Positions 35,311-43,690 of a stretch of DNA of 64,000 nt are shown here, in pieces (the stretch's first letter is position 1; the number at the start of each line of letters is the position of its first letter). The stretch covers positions 1-64,000 of the forward strand of contig NZ_VFES01000029.1 in assembly GCF_007858185.1 (NCBI RefSeq), read 5' to 3'. The notes under the pieces were generated by a model. The model ran no database searches and was not told the DNA's origin. It worked only from the letters and a program-made list of their open reading frames with translations. The position numbers and the translations under genes were made by a program. The stretch comes from Pseudomonas grimontii (GTDB lineage: Bacteria > Pseudomonadota > Gammaproteobacteria > Pseudomonadales > Pseudomonadaceae).

Positions 35311-37230
35311 TTAAACCCGGAAGTGGCTGACCATCTGCTGCAACTGGCTACCCAAGCGCGCCAGTTCCACGCTCGATTTCGCCGTTTCATCGCTCGCGGT
35401 GGCGGTCTGCTCGGACACATCACGCACATTCACGATACTGCGGCTGATCTCTTCGGCCACGGCGCTTTGTTGTTCGGCGGCGGCGGCGATCTGCTGGTTC
35501 ATCGACTGGATGTTCGACACCGTGCGGGTGATGTTTTCCAGTGACACACCGGCCTTGCGCGTCAGTTCGACACTGCTGTCGGTGAGGCTGCGGCTGTTGT
35601 TCATCACGTTGGCAACTTGCTGGGTACCATTCTGCAAACCGGCGACCAGGCCTTCGATTTCCTCGGTGGATTTCTGCGTGCGCTGGGCCAGGCCACGCAC
35701 TTCGTCGGCGACTACGGCAAACCCACGACCGGCTTCACCGGCACGCGCCGCTTCAATCGCCGCGTTGAGGGCCAGCAAGTTGGTTTGCTCGGCCACAGCC
35801 TTGATCACGTCCATCACGCTGCCGATCTTGTTGCTCTCTTGTTGCAGGTGCGCCATGGCGTCGGTGGAACGCGCCACTTCGGCGGCCAGGCGTTCGATCT
35901 GGGCGATGGCCTCGGCTACCACTTTGTCGCCTGCACGGGCTTGGCCATCGGCATCGGCGGCGGCCAGGGAGGCTTGCTCGGCGTTGCGGGCGACTTCCTG
36001 CACGGTGGCGGTCATTTCGTGCATCGCCGTGGCGACCTGATCGGTCTCGATCTTCTGGCTGTTCACACCGGCGCTGGTCTGCTCGGTGACGGCCGACAAC
36101 TCTTCGGCGGCGCTGGCGATCTGGGTCACGCCGTCGCGAATACCGCTGATCAATTCACGCAGGGTCGTGCCCATGCGCTGAATACCTTGTTGCAGTACGC
36201 CCAGCTCATCGCGACGGGTGACCTGGATGTTGTGGCTCAGGTCGCCGGAAGCGATGCGTTCAACCACGGCCAGGGTTTCCTGCAGTGGACGCGTGATCTG
36301 GCGGGTGATCACCAGTGCCGCGACGATACCGACCAGCAGTGCCAGCAACGTGCTGATTAACTGCAGGCTGCGGGCCTGGGCGCTTTCGGCGTCGCGACGG
36401 TTCAGCTGGATGTCGTACAGCTTGTCACTGATCGTGACAATGTCGGCACCTTGGGTGGTCATTTCGGCACGGGCAGCCACGATGTTGGCGTTGGCGGCCT
36501 TGTAGTTCTGTACGGCGCTGCGATAGGCGCCAAGGGCGGTTTCCAACGAGCTCAGGGCGCTTTGCTGGCTGGCGCCGAAGGCGGCGCTGAGGCCTTTCAA
36601 GCCGCTGATAGCTTTTTCGATTTGTGCGGCAGCGCGGGCTTCGGTATCCGGGTTGACGTTGCCGGTGTAGCCGCGCACTTCGTAGCGGGCCAACTGGAAC
36701 TGCATCTTGGCGTCGGCCACGGCCTGGAACTGGGCAAGGTGCTCCGAGCTGTCAGGCATTTGCTTCACGCTGGTTTCCAGTGCGTCGATTTGGGCGTTGG
36801 CGATGTCGGCCTTGTCGCCCATCACCTGGCGAGAGGCATTACCGTTACGGTAAGCCTCACGCATTTTGTTCAGGGATTGCTGATAAGCCGTGATGATGGC
36901 TTTCTGCTCGTTGAGCAGCTTGACGTTTTCCGGGCTCTTGAAGCTATCCAGGAGTTTCTGTTGCTGGGCAGTGAAGGCATCCAGGCTGGTCTGCACGTTC
37001 TGCGCCACGGCTTCATCGCCGTTGGCCAACATGTATTGCAGACGCACGATGCGCAGTTTGGTCAGTGATGCGTTGAGCTGGGTGATGTCGCTCATCCAGT
37101 TGCTGCGGTCGATCAGGCCGCCCAGGCTGGTCCAGCCGGTGAGGGCCAGGATCGAGGTGAGGACCAGTACCAGGCCGAAGCCCAGGCCCAGTTTGAGGTT
37201 GACGCTGATGTTACCGAACCAGCTGTTCAT
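35311..37230 (-). CDS. Methyl-accepting chemotaxis protein with HBM-type sensor
   Basis: The 639-residue product is a membrane chemoreceptor. The first membrane segment is at about 11-31. A wholly helical periplasmic domain of about 255 residues lies between 32 and 288, whose length and helix pattern fit the helical bimodular (HBM) class of McpS-like receptors for organic acids. The second membrane segment is near 291-311, followed by HAMP. The C-terminal signalling hairpin has the conserved tip (EQTNLLALNAAIEAARAGEA, then GRGFAVVADEVRGLAQRT). No C-terminal NWETF-like CheR-binding pentapeptide is seen. The ligand is unknown. A candidate FliA promoter lies upstream on the minus strand. Confidence 0.92.
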   Translation of the reverse strand: MNSWFGNISVNLKLGLGFGLVLVLTSILALTGWTSLGGLIDRSNWMSDITQLNASLTKLRIVRLQYMLANGDEAVAQNVQTSLDAFTAQQQKLLDSFKSPENVKLLNEQKAIITAYQQSLNKMREAYRNGNASRQVMGDKADIANAQIDALETSVKQMPDSSEHLAQFQAVADAKMQFQLARYEVRGYTGNVNPDTEARAAAQIEKAISGLKGLSAAFGASQQSALSSLETALGAYRSAVQNYKAANANIVAARAEMTTQGADIVTISDKLYDIQLNRRDAESAQARSLQLISTLLALLVGIVAALVITRQITRPLQETLAVVERIASGDLSHNIQVTRRDELGVLQQGIQRMGTTLRELISGIRDGVTQIASAAEELSAVTEQTSAGVNSQKIETDQVATAMHEMTATVQEVARNAEQASLAAADADGQARAGDKVVAEAIAQIERLAAEVARSTDAMAHLQQESNKIGSVMDVIKAVAEQTNLLALNAAIEAARAGEAGRGFAVVADEVRGLAQRTQKSTEEIEGLVAGLQNGTQQVANVMNNSRSLTDSSVELTRKAGVSLENITRTVSNIQSMNQQIAAAAEQQSAVAEEISRSIVNVRDVSEQTATASDETAKSSVELARLGSQLQQMVSHFRV

Positions 37231-37303
37231 CTAATGCTCCGCAAAGGTGATATCTGTCTGCTGGACGGTGTTGTTATTGGAGCCAGCCAAAGTGTGTAGC
37301 GCT

Positions 37304-37330
37304 GTATCGGCGACGAGGGGTGAATCTGAA
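37304..37330 (-). promoter_or_regulatory. Candidate sigma-28 (FliA) promoter for the chemoreceptor
   Basis: Read on the minus strand, TTCAG is followed after 14 bases by GCCGATAC, which matches seven of eight bases of the FliA -10 GCCGATAA. It would start transcription about 65 bases before the receptor ATG. Chemoreceptor genes are often FliA-dependent. Confidence 0.5.
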
Positions 37331-37491
37331 GTGCTTTTATTGCGCGTGCGACGAAGGGTCGCGATCCCGGTGCCGCGCTACCGTGGAGGGCTCATCATGA
37401 GCAGGTCTTGTGTGCTAGTCTGCTGGCCCTTTTAGTTCAGGGCGGCGCGCCAAACACTGTTTCCAGTGCTGCCCTACAGCGGAGCCTCTTC

Positions 37492-38109
37492 ATGTCCGAA
37501 GTTAATCTGTCCACCGACGAAACCCGCGTCAGCTACGGTATCGGCCGTCAGTTGGGCGACCAACTGCGCGACAACCCACCGCCGGGTGTGAGCCTGGACG
37601 CGATCCTGGCTGGCTTGACCGACGCATTCGCCGGCAAACCAAGCCGTGTTGACCAAGAGCAAATGGCTGCCAGCTTCAAGGTCATCCGCGAAATCATGCA
37701 AGCCGAAGCGGCTGCCAAGGCTGAAGCGGCCGCAGGCGCTGGCCTGGCTTTCCTGGCTGAAAACGCCAAGCGTGATGGCATCACCACCCTGGCTTCCGGC
37801 CTGCAATTTGAAGTGCTGACCGCCGGTGACGGCGCCAAGCCGACCCGTGAAGACCAGGTGCGCACCCACTACCACGGCACCCTGATCGACGGCACTGTGT
37901 TCGACAGTTCCTACGAGCGTGGCCAGCCGGCAGAATTCCCGGTCGGCGGCGTGATTGCCGGCTGGACCGAAGCCCTGCAACTGATGAATGCCGGCAGCAA
38001 ATGGCGCCTGTACGTGCCGAGCGAATTGGCTTACGGCGCTCAAGGCGTTGGCAGCATTCCGCCGCACAGCGTTCTGGTATTCGACGTCGAACTGCTCGAC
38101 GTTCTGTAA
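37492..38109 (+). CDS. fklB: FKBP-type peptidyl-prolyl cis-trans isomerase FklB
   Basis: The 205-residue product has an N-terminal helical dimerisation domain (RVSYGIGRQLGDQLRDNP) and a C-terminal FKBP fold from about 95. The FKBP blocks are VRTHYHGTLIDGTVFDSSYE, EFPVGGVIAGWTEALQLMNA and LAYGAQGVGSIPPHSVLVFD. It speeds proline isomerisation and acts as a chaperone, here without a signal peptide and so probably cytoplasmic, like E. coli FklB. ATG 37492 fits the E. coli length of 206. The same gene lies at this place, before ispB-rplU, in P. aeruginosa. Confidence 0.93.
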   Translation: MSEVNLSTDETRVSYGIGRQLGDQLRDNPPPGVSLDAILAGLTDAFAGKPSRVDQEQMAASFKVIREIMQAEAAAKAEAAAGAGLAFLAENAKRDGITTLASGLQFEVLTAGDGAKPTREDQVRTHYHGTLIDGTVFDSSYERGQPAEFPVGGVIAGWTEALQLMNAGSKWRLYVPSELAYGAQGVGSIPPHSVLVFDVELLDVL

Positions 38110-38123
38110 GACCTGCTGGTTAC

Positions 38124-38158
38124 CTGTGGGAGCGCGTCCGTTCGTTCCCACAGTGTTT
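38124..38158. repeat. REP-like palindrome and possible fklB terminator
   Basis: CTGTGGGA at 38124-38131 pairs with TCCCACAG at 38146-38153 and is followed by TGTTTT. It begins 15 bases after the fklB stop, so the repeat may double as its terminator. Confidence 0.6.
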
Positions 38159-38169
38159 TGCCGGGGTGC

Positions 38170-38427
38170 TCATGGATGGAATTTGCCATTGAGCTCCGTC
38201 GCCGGGCGCAACGCTCGGGCATAGCAGAATAGAAACAGATTGCGCACCACTTCCTTCAGTACTCCAGGTTCACTCGAACTCAGGCCGTTGACGTCCAGAT
38301 CGCCCTGATCCTGCAATTCATTCAGCGCTTCTTCTTCCAGCACAGCACAGACTTCGCCGGTTTCCCGATGGAGGATGCGCAGGTAAGGATGTGGGCGGTC
38401 GAGCCAGGCATCTATCAAATAAGTCAT
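38170..38427 (-). CDS. Conserved small protein of unknown function (PA4570-like place)
   Basis: The 85-residue product (start TYLIDAWLDRPHPYLRILHR) has no signal peptide, membrane segment or motif I recognise. Its place between fklB and ispB matches the small hypothetical gene PA4570 of P. aeruginosa. AAGGAG lies 8 bases before its ATG on the minus strand. A Fur-like AT-rich palindrome lies about 30-45 bases before the start and overlaps a possible -10 box, so it may be made under iron limitation. No function can be given. Confidence 0.78.
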   Translation of the reverse strand: MTYLIDAWLDRPHPYLRILHRETGEVCAVLEEEALNELQDQGDLDVNGLSSSEPGVLKEVVRNLFLFCYARALRPATELNGKFHP

Positions 38428-38455
38428 GGTTACATCTCCTTGATGGGGTTCAATG

Positions 38456-38470
38456 AGAATAATTCTTATT
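38456..38470 (-). promoter_or_regulatory. Candidate Fur box in the promoter of the small gene
   Basis: GAATAA-TTC-TTATTC is a perfect inverted repeat around three bases. The 19-base window around it agrees with about half the positions of the Fur consensus GATAATGATAATCATTATC. On the minus strand a TTGCTA and a TATTCT, 16 bases apart, could be the -35 and -10, so the palindrome would cover the -10 box. Confidence 0.5.
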
Positions 38471-38586
38471 CGTAGAATAGCAAGTGCCTATTGGCAGTTT
38501 CCTGGTTTTTCTGTGTGGATATTGAGAGGGGTCAACGGGCAGGGCAAAACGCCATCCCGCGCGGGCGCGGGATGGATGCAGCAGGT

Positions 38587-38928
38587 TCAGACTTTGCGCA
38601 CGAACTCGGACTTGAGTTTCATCGGGCCGATACCGTCGATCTTGCAATCGATATCGTGGTCGCCGTCGCACAGGCGGATGTTCTTGACCTTGGTGCCGAC
38701 CTTCACGACCAGGGACGTGCCCTTGACCTTGAGGTCTTTGATCACGGTGATGGTGTCGCCGTCCTGCAGGACATTGCCCACAGAGTCTTTCTTCACGGTT
38801 TCATCGCCGGCCACTTCGGCCTCGCCGTTGGCGGACCACTCATGGGCGCATTCCGGGCAGATCAGCTGTGCGCCGTCTTCGTAGGTGTATTCGGAATTGC
38901 ATTTTGGGCAGGGTGGCAACGTGCTCAC
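38587..38928 (-). CDS. yjdM: Zinc-ribbon protein YjdM (formerly PhnA)
   Basis: The 113-residue product has an N-terminal zinc ribbon with two CxxC pairs (CPKCNSEYTYEDG, then ICPECAHEW) and a C-terminal SH3-like barrel (LQDGDTITVIKDLKVKGTSL, KVGTKVKNIRLCDGDHDIDC). This is the YjdM family, once called PhnA from a misassigned phosphonate link; its cellular role is not settled. The start is GTG 38928 with AAGGAG upstream. It stands alone, minus strand, between the small iron-like gene and ispB. Confidence 0.9.
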   Translation of the reverse strand: MSTLPPCPKCNSEYTYEDGAQLICPECAHEWSANGEAEVAGDETVKKDSVGNVLQDGDTITVIKDLKVKGTSLVVKVGTKVKNIRLCDGDHDIDCKIDGIGPMKLKSEFVRKV

Positions 38929-39021
38929 TAAAGCTCCTTAACGGTCAGGATGGCTAAAAGTCGCACATTATATAGGGAATTGGACCAAGGCAGGGCGCGG
39001 TCTTGGATGGGTAATACAAAC

Positions 39022-39056
39022 TAAATGTGGGAGGGGGATTGTCCCCTCCCACATTA
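39022..39056. repeat. REP-type palindrome downstream of ispB
   Basis: AATGTGGGAGGGG and CCCCTCCCACATT flank a 6-base loop. It lies 20 bases beyond the ispB stop (minus strand) and upstream of yjdM, where it could help end ispB transcription. Confidence 0.8.
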
Positions 39057-39075
39057 GTCCGCGACTGCAAGTATT

Positions 39076-40044
39076 TTAGTGCGTACGTGCGACCGCAAAC
39101 TCGCTCAGCTCAACCAGGGCATCCCGGTATTCGCTGGCTGGAAGGGCTTCCAGGCACTTGATCGCACGCGCGACGTAGTCACGAGCCAGTTGTGCGGTGT
39201 AGTCCAGGGAGCCAGAGGCTTCCACAGCCTCACGGATGCTTTCCAGGTCTTCGATCCCGCCTTTCTGGATCGCCTTGCGCACCAGCGCCGCCTGTTCCGG
39301 CGTGCCTTCGCGCATGGTGTAGATCAGCGGCAAGGTCGGTTTACCTTCAGCCAGGTCGTCACCAACGTTCTTGCCCAGGGTTTCGGCATCGCCGCGGTAG
39401 TCGAGCAGGTCGTCCACCAGTTGGAACGCTACGCCCAGATGGTCACCGAAGGTACGCAGGGCTTCGGCCTGTTCGGCGGTCGCGCCACAGAGCGCGGCGG
39501 CACTGTGTGTGGAGGCTTCGAAGAGCATCGCGGTCTTGCCGCGAATCACTTCCATATAGGTTTCTTCGGTGGTGCTGGCGTCGCGGACCTTGGACAGCTG
39601 CAACACTTCGCCTTCAGCAATGATGCGCGTGGCCTGGGAAAGAATCTTCATCACCGGCATCGAGCCCAGCTCGACCATCATTTCGAACGAGCGCGAGTAC
39701 AGGAAGTCACCCACCAGCACGCTCGGGGCATTGCCCCACATCGCATTGGCGGTCTCGCGGCCACGGCGCATGCCGGACATGTCGACCACATCGTCATGCA
39801 GCAGGGTCGCGGTGTGCAGGAATTCGATGGTGGCGGCCAGCAGGCGCAGGTCATCGCCTTCGCGGCCCAGGGCCTTGCCACACAGCAACACTAATAAAGG
39901 ACGCAGGCGTTTACCGCCCGCCGACGTAATGTAGTCGCCAATTTTGGAGACCAGCGGCACTTTAGACGTCAGCTGCTGCTTGATGATGCCGTCGACGGCG
40001 CTAAAATCGTCCGCGACCGCGCGGTAGAAAGCTTGGGGTTGCAT
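39076..40044 (-). CDS. ispB: Octaprenyl/nonaprenyl diphosphate synthase
   Basis: IspB makes the long prenyl side chain of ubiquinone from farnesyl diphosphate and isopentenyl diphosphate. The 322-residue product has the two aspartate-rich metal motifs, LLHDDVVDMSGMRRG and AFQLVDDLLDYRGD, and the lysine/arginine block GGKRLRPLLVLL. Most Pseudomonas make ubiquinone-9, so the product chain is probably nonaprenyl, but the sequence does not show it. It is divergent from rplU with a 377-base gap, the usual arrangement in proteobacteria. Confidence 0.95.
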   Translation of the reverse strand: MQPQAFYRAVADDFSAVDGIIKQQLTSKVPLVSKIGDYITSAGGKRLRPLLVLLCGKALGREGDDLRLLAATIEFLHTATLLHDDVVDMSGMRRGRETANAMWGNAPSVLVGDFLYSRSFEMMVELGSMPVMKILSQATRIIAEGEVLQLSKVRDASTTEETYMEVIRGKTAMLFEASTHSAAALCGATAEQAEALRTFGDHLGVAFQLVDDLLDYRGDAETLGKNVGDDLAEGKPTLPLIYTMREGTPEQAALVRKAIQKGGIEDLESIREAVEASGSLDYTAQLARDYVARAIKCLEALPASEYRDALVELSEFAVARTH

Positions 40045-40111
40045 CAGCGACAGTCGCTCCAGAAGGGTTGCGCGGCATGCTAGGACCCTGACCCCGTAGT
40101 GTCAAGGCGCG

Positions 40112-40255
40112 GCCAGTCACCGTGAAAGCTACTGCGCTCGGTAATCCTGCGTCAAAAACAGGCTCGGAATGCTCATTTACAACCAGTAAACTCCGCTTCC
40201 TCGCCTGTTTTTTCCTTGTCTTCCCTTCGCTCGCTACGCTTTCACGGCGACTGGC
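40112..40255. repeat. 18-base inverted repeat with 108-base centre, upstream of rplU
   Basis: GCCAGTCACCGTGAAAGC at 40112-40129 and GCTTTCACGGCGACTGGC at 40238-40255 are inverted copies with one mismatch. The centre has short direct and inverted motifs but no reading frame I would call a gene. The element fills much of the ispB-rplU gap and lies just before the rplU promoter. It looks like a small non-autonomous mobile element, or a folded leader or silencer. Confidence 0.7.
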
Positions 40256-40261
40256 GGCCTC

Positions 40262-40290
40262 TTGCAACACCCATTTACCTTGCGTACAAT
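40262..40290 (+). promoter_or_regulatory. Sigma-70 promoter of rplU-rpmA
   Basis: TTGCAA at 40262-40267 and TACAAT at 40285-40290 are 17 bases apart, close to consensus. The transcript would start near 40297 and have a leader of about 125 bases before the rplU ATG. Confidence 0.75.
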
Positions 40291-40421
40291 CGCGCACCCT
40301 GAACTTCCTGGGCAGCACCTGCCTTACGCAATTGCATTCGGGACGTCCATCCCATGCAGCCATGCCAGCCAATACCTCTTCTTATAAAGCGCTGGGTGAG
40401 CAGGATTATCGGAGAAATACC

Positions 40422-40736
40422 ATGTCGTACGCAGTAATTGTTACTGGTGGCAAGCAATACAAGGTCGCCCCAGGTGAATACCTGAAGATCGAAAAACTGG
40501 AAATCGCTACCGGCGAATCCGTTACCTTTGATCGCGTTCTGTTGGTCGCCAATGGCGATGACGTGAACATCGGCGCTCCAGTTGTTGCTGGCGCTACCGT
40601 TGTGGCTGAAGTGATCTCCCAAGGTCGTCACGATAAAGTCCGCATCATCAAGTTCCGTCGTCGTAAGCACCACATGAAGCGTATGGGCCACCGCCAGTGG
40701 TACACCGAGATCAAAATCACCGGTATTCAGGCTTAA
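40422..40736 (+). CDS. rplU: 50S ribosomal protein L21
   Basis: L21 binds 23S rRNA near L20 in the large subunit. The 104-residue product has the family start SYAVIVTGGKQYKVAPGEYL and the C-terminal block IIKFRRRKHHMKRMGHRQ, which is the L21 signature. Length is that of E. coli L21 (103). ATG 40422 has GGAGAAATAC upstream; a longer frame from 40122 runs through the promoter and is not real. rpmA follows after 34 bases. Confidence 0.97.
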   Translation: MSYAVIVTGGKQYKVAPGEYLKIEKLEIATGESVTFDRVLLVANGDDVNIGAPVVAGATVVAEVISQGRHDKVRIIKFRRRKHHMKRMGHRQWYTEIKITGIQA

Positions 40737-40770
40737 TTTCAGCCTAATTCCTCACTAGGAGAATTGACTC

Positions 40771-41028
40771 ATGGCACACAAAAAAGCTGGTGGTAGTACC
40801 CGTAACGGTCGCGACTCAGAAGCCAAACGCCTTGGCGTTAAGATGTATGGCGGCCAGAAAATCATTCCGGGCAACATCATCGTGCGTCAGCGCGGCACCC
40901 AATTCCACGCCGGTTACGGTGTTGGCATGGGTAAAGATCACACCCTCTTCGCGAAAATCGAAGGCGTGATCAAGTTTGAAGTAAAAGGCGCGTTCAACCG
41001 CCGTTACGTGAGCGTTGTCGCCGCTTAA
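40771..41028 (+). CDS. rpmA: 50S ribosomal protein L27
   Basis: L27 lies near the peptidyl-transferase centre, with its N-terminal tail touching tRNA ends. The 85-residue product begins AHKKAGGSTRNGRDSEAKRL, the L27 signature, and needs no N-terminal trimming as in Firmicutes. AGGAG lies before its ATG. It is co-transcribed with rplU and followed by a terminator-like hairpin before obgE. Confidence 0.97.
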   Translation: MAHKKAGGSTRNGRDSEAKRLGVKMYGGQKIIPGNIIVRQRGTQFHAGYGVGMGKDHTLFAKIEGVIKFEVKGAFNRRYVSVVAA

Positions 41029-41043
41029 TTGCGCGATCGCTGG

Positions 41044-41073
41044 AAAAGCCCTGTCTTGCGACGGGGCTTTTTC
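41044..41073 (+). terminator. Rho-independent terminator after rpmA
   Basis: AAAAGCCCTGTC pairs with GACGGGGCTTTTT around a TTGC loop, with a U-rich tail, 15 bases after the rpmA stop. Some read-through into obgE may still occur. Confidence 0.85.
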
Positions 41074-41222
41074 GTTTGTGGAGTGAGTCTCTTGCAAAGC
41101 TGTTTGTAATGGGCTCAAGCAGCTGGATTTGCGGCTGTTGATTGAGGTCCCTGCGCTCATTTTTGCAAGAGTCTTATGTCTTGGTTTCTTAAGCTCGTCC
41201 ATGCGGCGAGAGGCGTTTTGTT

Positions 41223-42446
41223 ATGAAGTTCGTTGATGAAGTTTCCATCCGAGTAAAAGCAGGCGACGGCGGTAACGGTTGCATGAGTTTCCGTCGCGAA
41301 AAATTCATCGAAAACGGTGGCCCTAACGGCGGTGATGGCGGTGACGGCGGTTCCATCTACATGATGGCCGACGAAAACCTCAACACCCTGGTCGACTACC
41401 GTTACACCCGGCACTTCGATGCCGAGCGTGGCTCCAACGGCGGCAGCACCGACTGCACCGGTAAAAAAGGCGAAGACCTGGTACTGCGTGTGCCGGTCGG
41501 CACCACGATCATCGACTCCGCCACCCAGGAAGTGATTGGCGACCTGACCAAGGCCGGCCAGAAGCTGATGGTGGTGCAGGGCGGCTGGCACGGTCTGGGT
41601 AACACCCGATTCAAGTCCAGTACCAACCGTGCACCGCGCCAGACCACGCCGGGCAAGCCGGGCGAGCAGCGCGACCTGAAGCTGGAAATGAAGGTACTGG
41701 CGGATGTGGGCCTGCTGGGCCTGCCGAACGCCGGCAAAAGTACCTTCATCCGCTCGGTATCGGCCGCCAAGCCGAAAGTCGCCGACTACCCGTTCACCAC
41801 CCTGGTGCCAAACCTGGGCGTGGTCAGCGTCGACCGCTGGAAAAGCTTCGTGATCGCCGATATTCCTGGCCTGATCGAAGGCGCCTCCGACGGCGCAGGC
41901 CTGGGGATTCGTTTCCTCAAGCATTTGTCCCGCACCCGTTTGCTGCTGCACCTCGTCGACATGGCGCCATTGGATGACACCAGTGCACCGGATGCCGCCG
42001 AAGTGATCGTCAGCGAGCTGACCAAGTTCAGCCCGGCCTTGGCCGAGCGTGATCGCTGGTTGGTGCTGAACAAGTGCGACCAGATCCTCGAGGAAGAGCA
42101 CGAGGAGCGCGTCAAGGAAATCGTCGATCGCCTGGAATGGACAGGTCCGGTCTACGTGATCTCGGCTATCGCCAAAGAAGGCACCGAGCGCCTGACCCGC
42201 GACATCATGCGCTACCTGGAAGACCGCGCCGACCGCCTGGCGGCCGACCCGGTGTTCAAGGCCGAACTCGCCGAACTCGATCAGCAGATCGAAGACGAGG
42301 CGCGTGCCCAGCTGCAAGCCCTGGACGACCAGCGTGCCCTGCGCCGCAGCGGCGTGAAGTCGGTCCATGACATCGGCGACGATGATTGGGACGAAGAAGA
42401 CGTGGATGATGAAGACGGTCCGGAAATCATTTACGTGCGCGACTGA
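41223..42446 (+). CDS. obgE: GTPase ObgE/CgtA
   Basis: ObgE is an essential GTPase that helps assemble the 50S subunit and links it to the stringent response. The 407-residue product has the glycine-rich Obg fold at 1-158 (GGDGGNGCMSFRREKFIENG, NGGDGGDGGSIYMMADE). The GTPase domain follows, with the P loop GLPNAGKST, switch II DIPGLIEGAS and the base motif NKCD. An acidic C-terminal tail (DDDWDEEDVDDEDG) is typical of gammaproteobacteria. The order rplU-rpmA-obgE is widely conserved. Confidence 0.97.
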   Translation: MKFVDEVSIRVKAGDGGNGCMSFRREKFIENGGPNGGDGGDGGSIYMMADENLNTLVDYRYTRHFDAERGSNGGSTDCTGKKGEDLVLRVPVGTTIIDSATQEVIGDLTKAGQKLMVVQGGWHGLGNTRFKSSTNRAPRQTTPGKPGEQRDLKLEMKVLADVGLLGLPNAGKSTFIRSVSAAKPKVADYPFTTLVPNLGVVSVDRWKSFVIADIPGLIEGASDGAGLGIRFLKHLSRTRLLLHLVDMAPLDDTSAPDAAEVIVSELTKFSPALAERDRWLVLNKCDQILEEEHEERVKEIVDRLEWTGPVYVISAIAKEGTERLTRDIMRYLEDRADRLAADPVFKAELAELDQQIEDEARAQLQALDDQRALRRSGVKSVHDIGDDDWDEEDVDDEDGPEIIYVRD

Positions 42447-42464
42447 TCCGTTGCGATAAACTTG

Positions 42465-42492
42465 AACGCCGCTCCCTGGAGCGGCGTTTTGG
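42465..42492 (+). terminator. Rho-independent terminator after obgE
   Basis: AACGCCGCTCC and GGAGCGGCGTT form an 11-base perfect stem with a two-base loop and four T bases, 18 bases after the obgE stop. The loop is very short, so the top pairs must open. proB begins 64 bases later. Confidence 0.8.
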
Positions 42493-42555
42493 TATCCGGG
42501 TATAACGTTATGGGCGGCGCTGGGTCGCGCGGCCCTCAATCTAAGGTTGAAGATG

Positions 42556-43674
42556 ATGCGGAGCAAAGTGACAGGTGCGCAGCGCTGGGTCGTAAAGATC
42601 GGAAGTGCGCTGCTGACAGCAGATGGCAAAGGTCTGGATCGCGCAGCCATGAGCGTCTGGGTCGAGCAGATGGTGGCCTTGCATGAAGCAGGTGTCGAGT
42701 TGGTGCTGGTGTCGTCCGGGGCGGTTGCTGCCGGGATGAGCCGCCTCGGCTGGACCGCGCGACCCAGCGCGATGCACGAACTGCAAGCCGCCGCCGCCAT
42801 CGGCCAGATGGGCCTGGTGCAAGCCTGGGAATCCAGCTTTGCCGAGCACGGCCGCCATACGGCGCAGATCCTGCTGACCCACGACGACCTGTCCGACCGC
42901 AAGCGCTACCTCAACGCCCGCAGCACCTTGCGTGCACTGGTGGAGCTCAAGGTCATCCCGGTGATCAACGAGAACGACACCGTGGTCACCGACGAGATTC
43001 GTTTCGGCGACAACGACACCCTGGCCGCGCTGGTGGCCAACCTGGTGGAGGCTGACCTGCTGGTGATCCTCACCGACCGCGACGGCATGTTCGACGCCGA
43101 CCCACGCAACAACCCCGATGCCCAACTGATCTACGAAGCGCGCGCCGATGACCCGGCGCTTGACGCCGTGGCCGGCAGCGTCGGTGGTGCCCTGGGCCGT
43201 GGCGGCATGCAGACCAAGCTGCGCGCGGCACGTTTGGCCGCGCGTTCCGGGGCTCACACCATCATTGTCGGTGGGCGCCTCGAGCGTGTGCTGGATCGCC
43301 TCAAGGCGGGCGAGCGCATCGGTACGTTGCTGTCGCCCGAGCGCGGCATGCTGGCGGCGCGCAAGCAGTGGCTGGCCGGTCACCTGCAAACCCGTGGCAC
43401 CCTGGTGCTCGACGATGGCGCAGTGTCGGCGTTGTCCCAAGGCAACAAAAGCCTGCTGCCGGTGGGCGTCAAGCTGGTGCAGGGCAGCTTCCGCCGTGGC
43501 GAGATGGTGGTATGCGTGGCGCCCGACGGTCGTGAGATCGCCCGCGGCCTGGCCAACTACAGCGCCTTGGAAGCGCAGAAAATCATTGGACAATCGTCTG
43601 AAGCGATTGTCGGACTATTGGGATACATGGCGGAACCGGAACTGGTTCACCGCGATAACCTGATCCTGGTCTAA
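42556..43674 (+). CDS. proB: Glutamate 5-kinase
   Basis: ProB phosphorylates glutamate to glutamyl phosphate, the first and feedback-controlled step of proline synthesis. The 372-residue product has the amino-acid kinase fold (RWVVKIGSALLTADGKGLDR, LVSSGAVAAGMSRLGW, INENDTVVTDEIRFGDNDTL). A C-terminal PUA domain follows from about 280 (RGTLVLDDGAVSALSQGNKS, VGVKLVQGSF). Three starts are in frame (42547 TTG, 42553 ATG, 42556 ATG); I took 42556, which gives the length known for P. aeruginosa. Confidence 0.95.
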   Translation: MRSKVTGAQRWVVKIGSALLTADGKGLDRAAMSVWVEQMVALHEAGVELVLVSSGAVAAGMSRLGWTARPSAMHELQAAAAIGQMGLVQAWESSFAEHGRHTAQILLTHDDLSDRKRYLNARSTLRALVELKVIPVINENDTVVTDEIRFGDNDTLAALVANLVEADLLVILTDRDGMFDADPRNNPDAQLIYEARADDPALDAVAGSVGGALGRGGMQTKLRAARLAARSGAHTIIVGGRLERVLDRLKAGERIGTLLSPERGMLAARKQWLAGHLQTRGTLVLDDGAVSALSQGNKSLLPVGVKLVQGSFRRGEMVVCVAPDGREIARGLANYSALEAQKIIGQSSEAIVGLLGYMAEPELVHRDNLILV

Positions 43675-43690
43675 ACAAAGGGAATACACG

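Noticed and set aside
41157..42902. 581-residue minus-strand frame opposite obgE and proB
   Set aside because: It covers parts of two conserved genes on the other strand and shows no domain. It is a codon-bias artefact.
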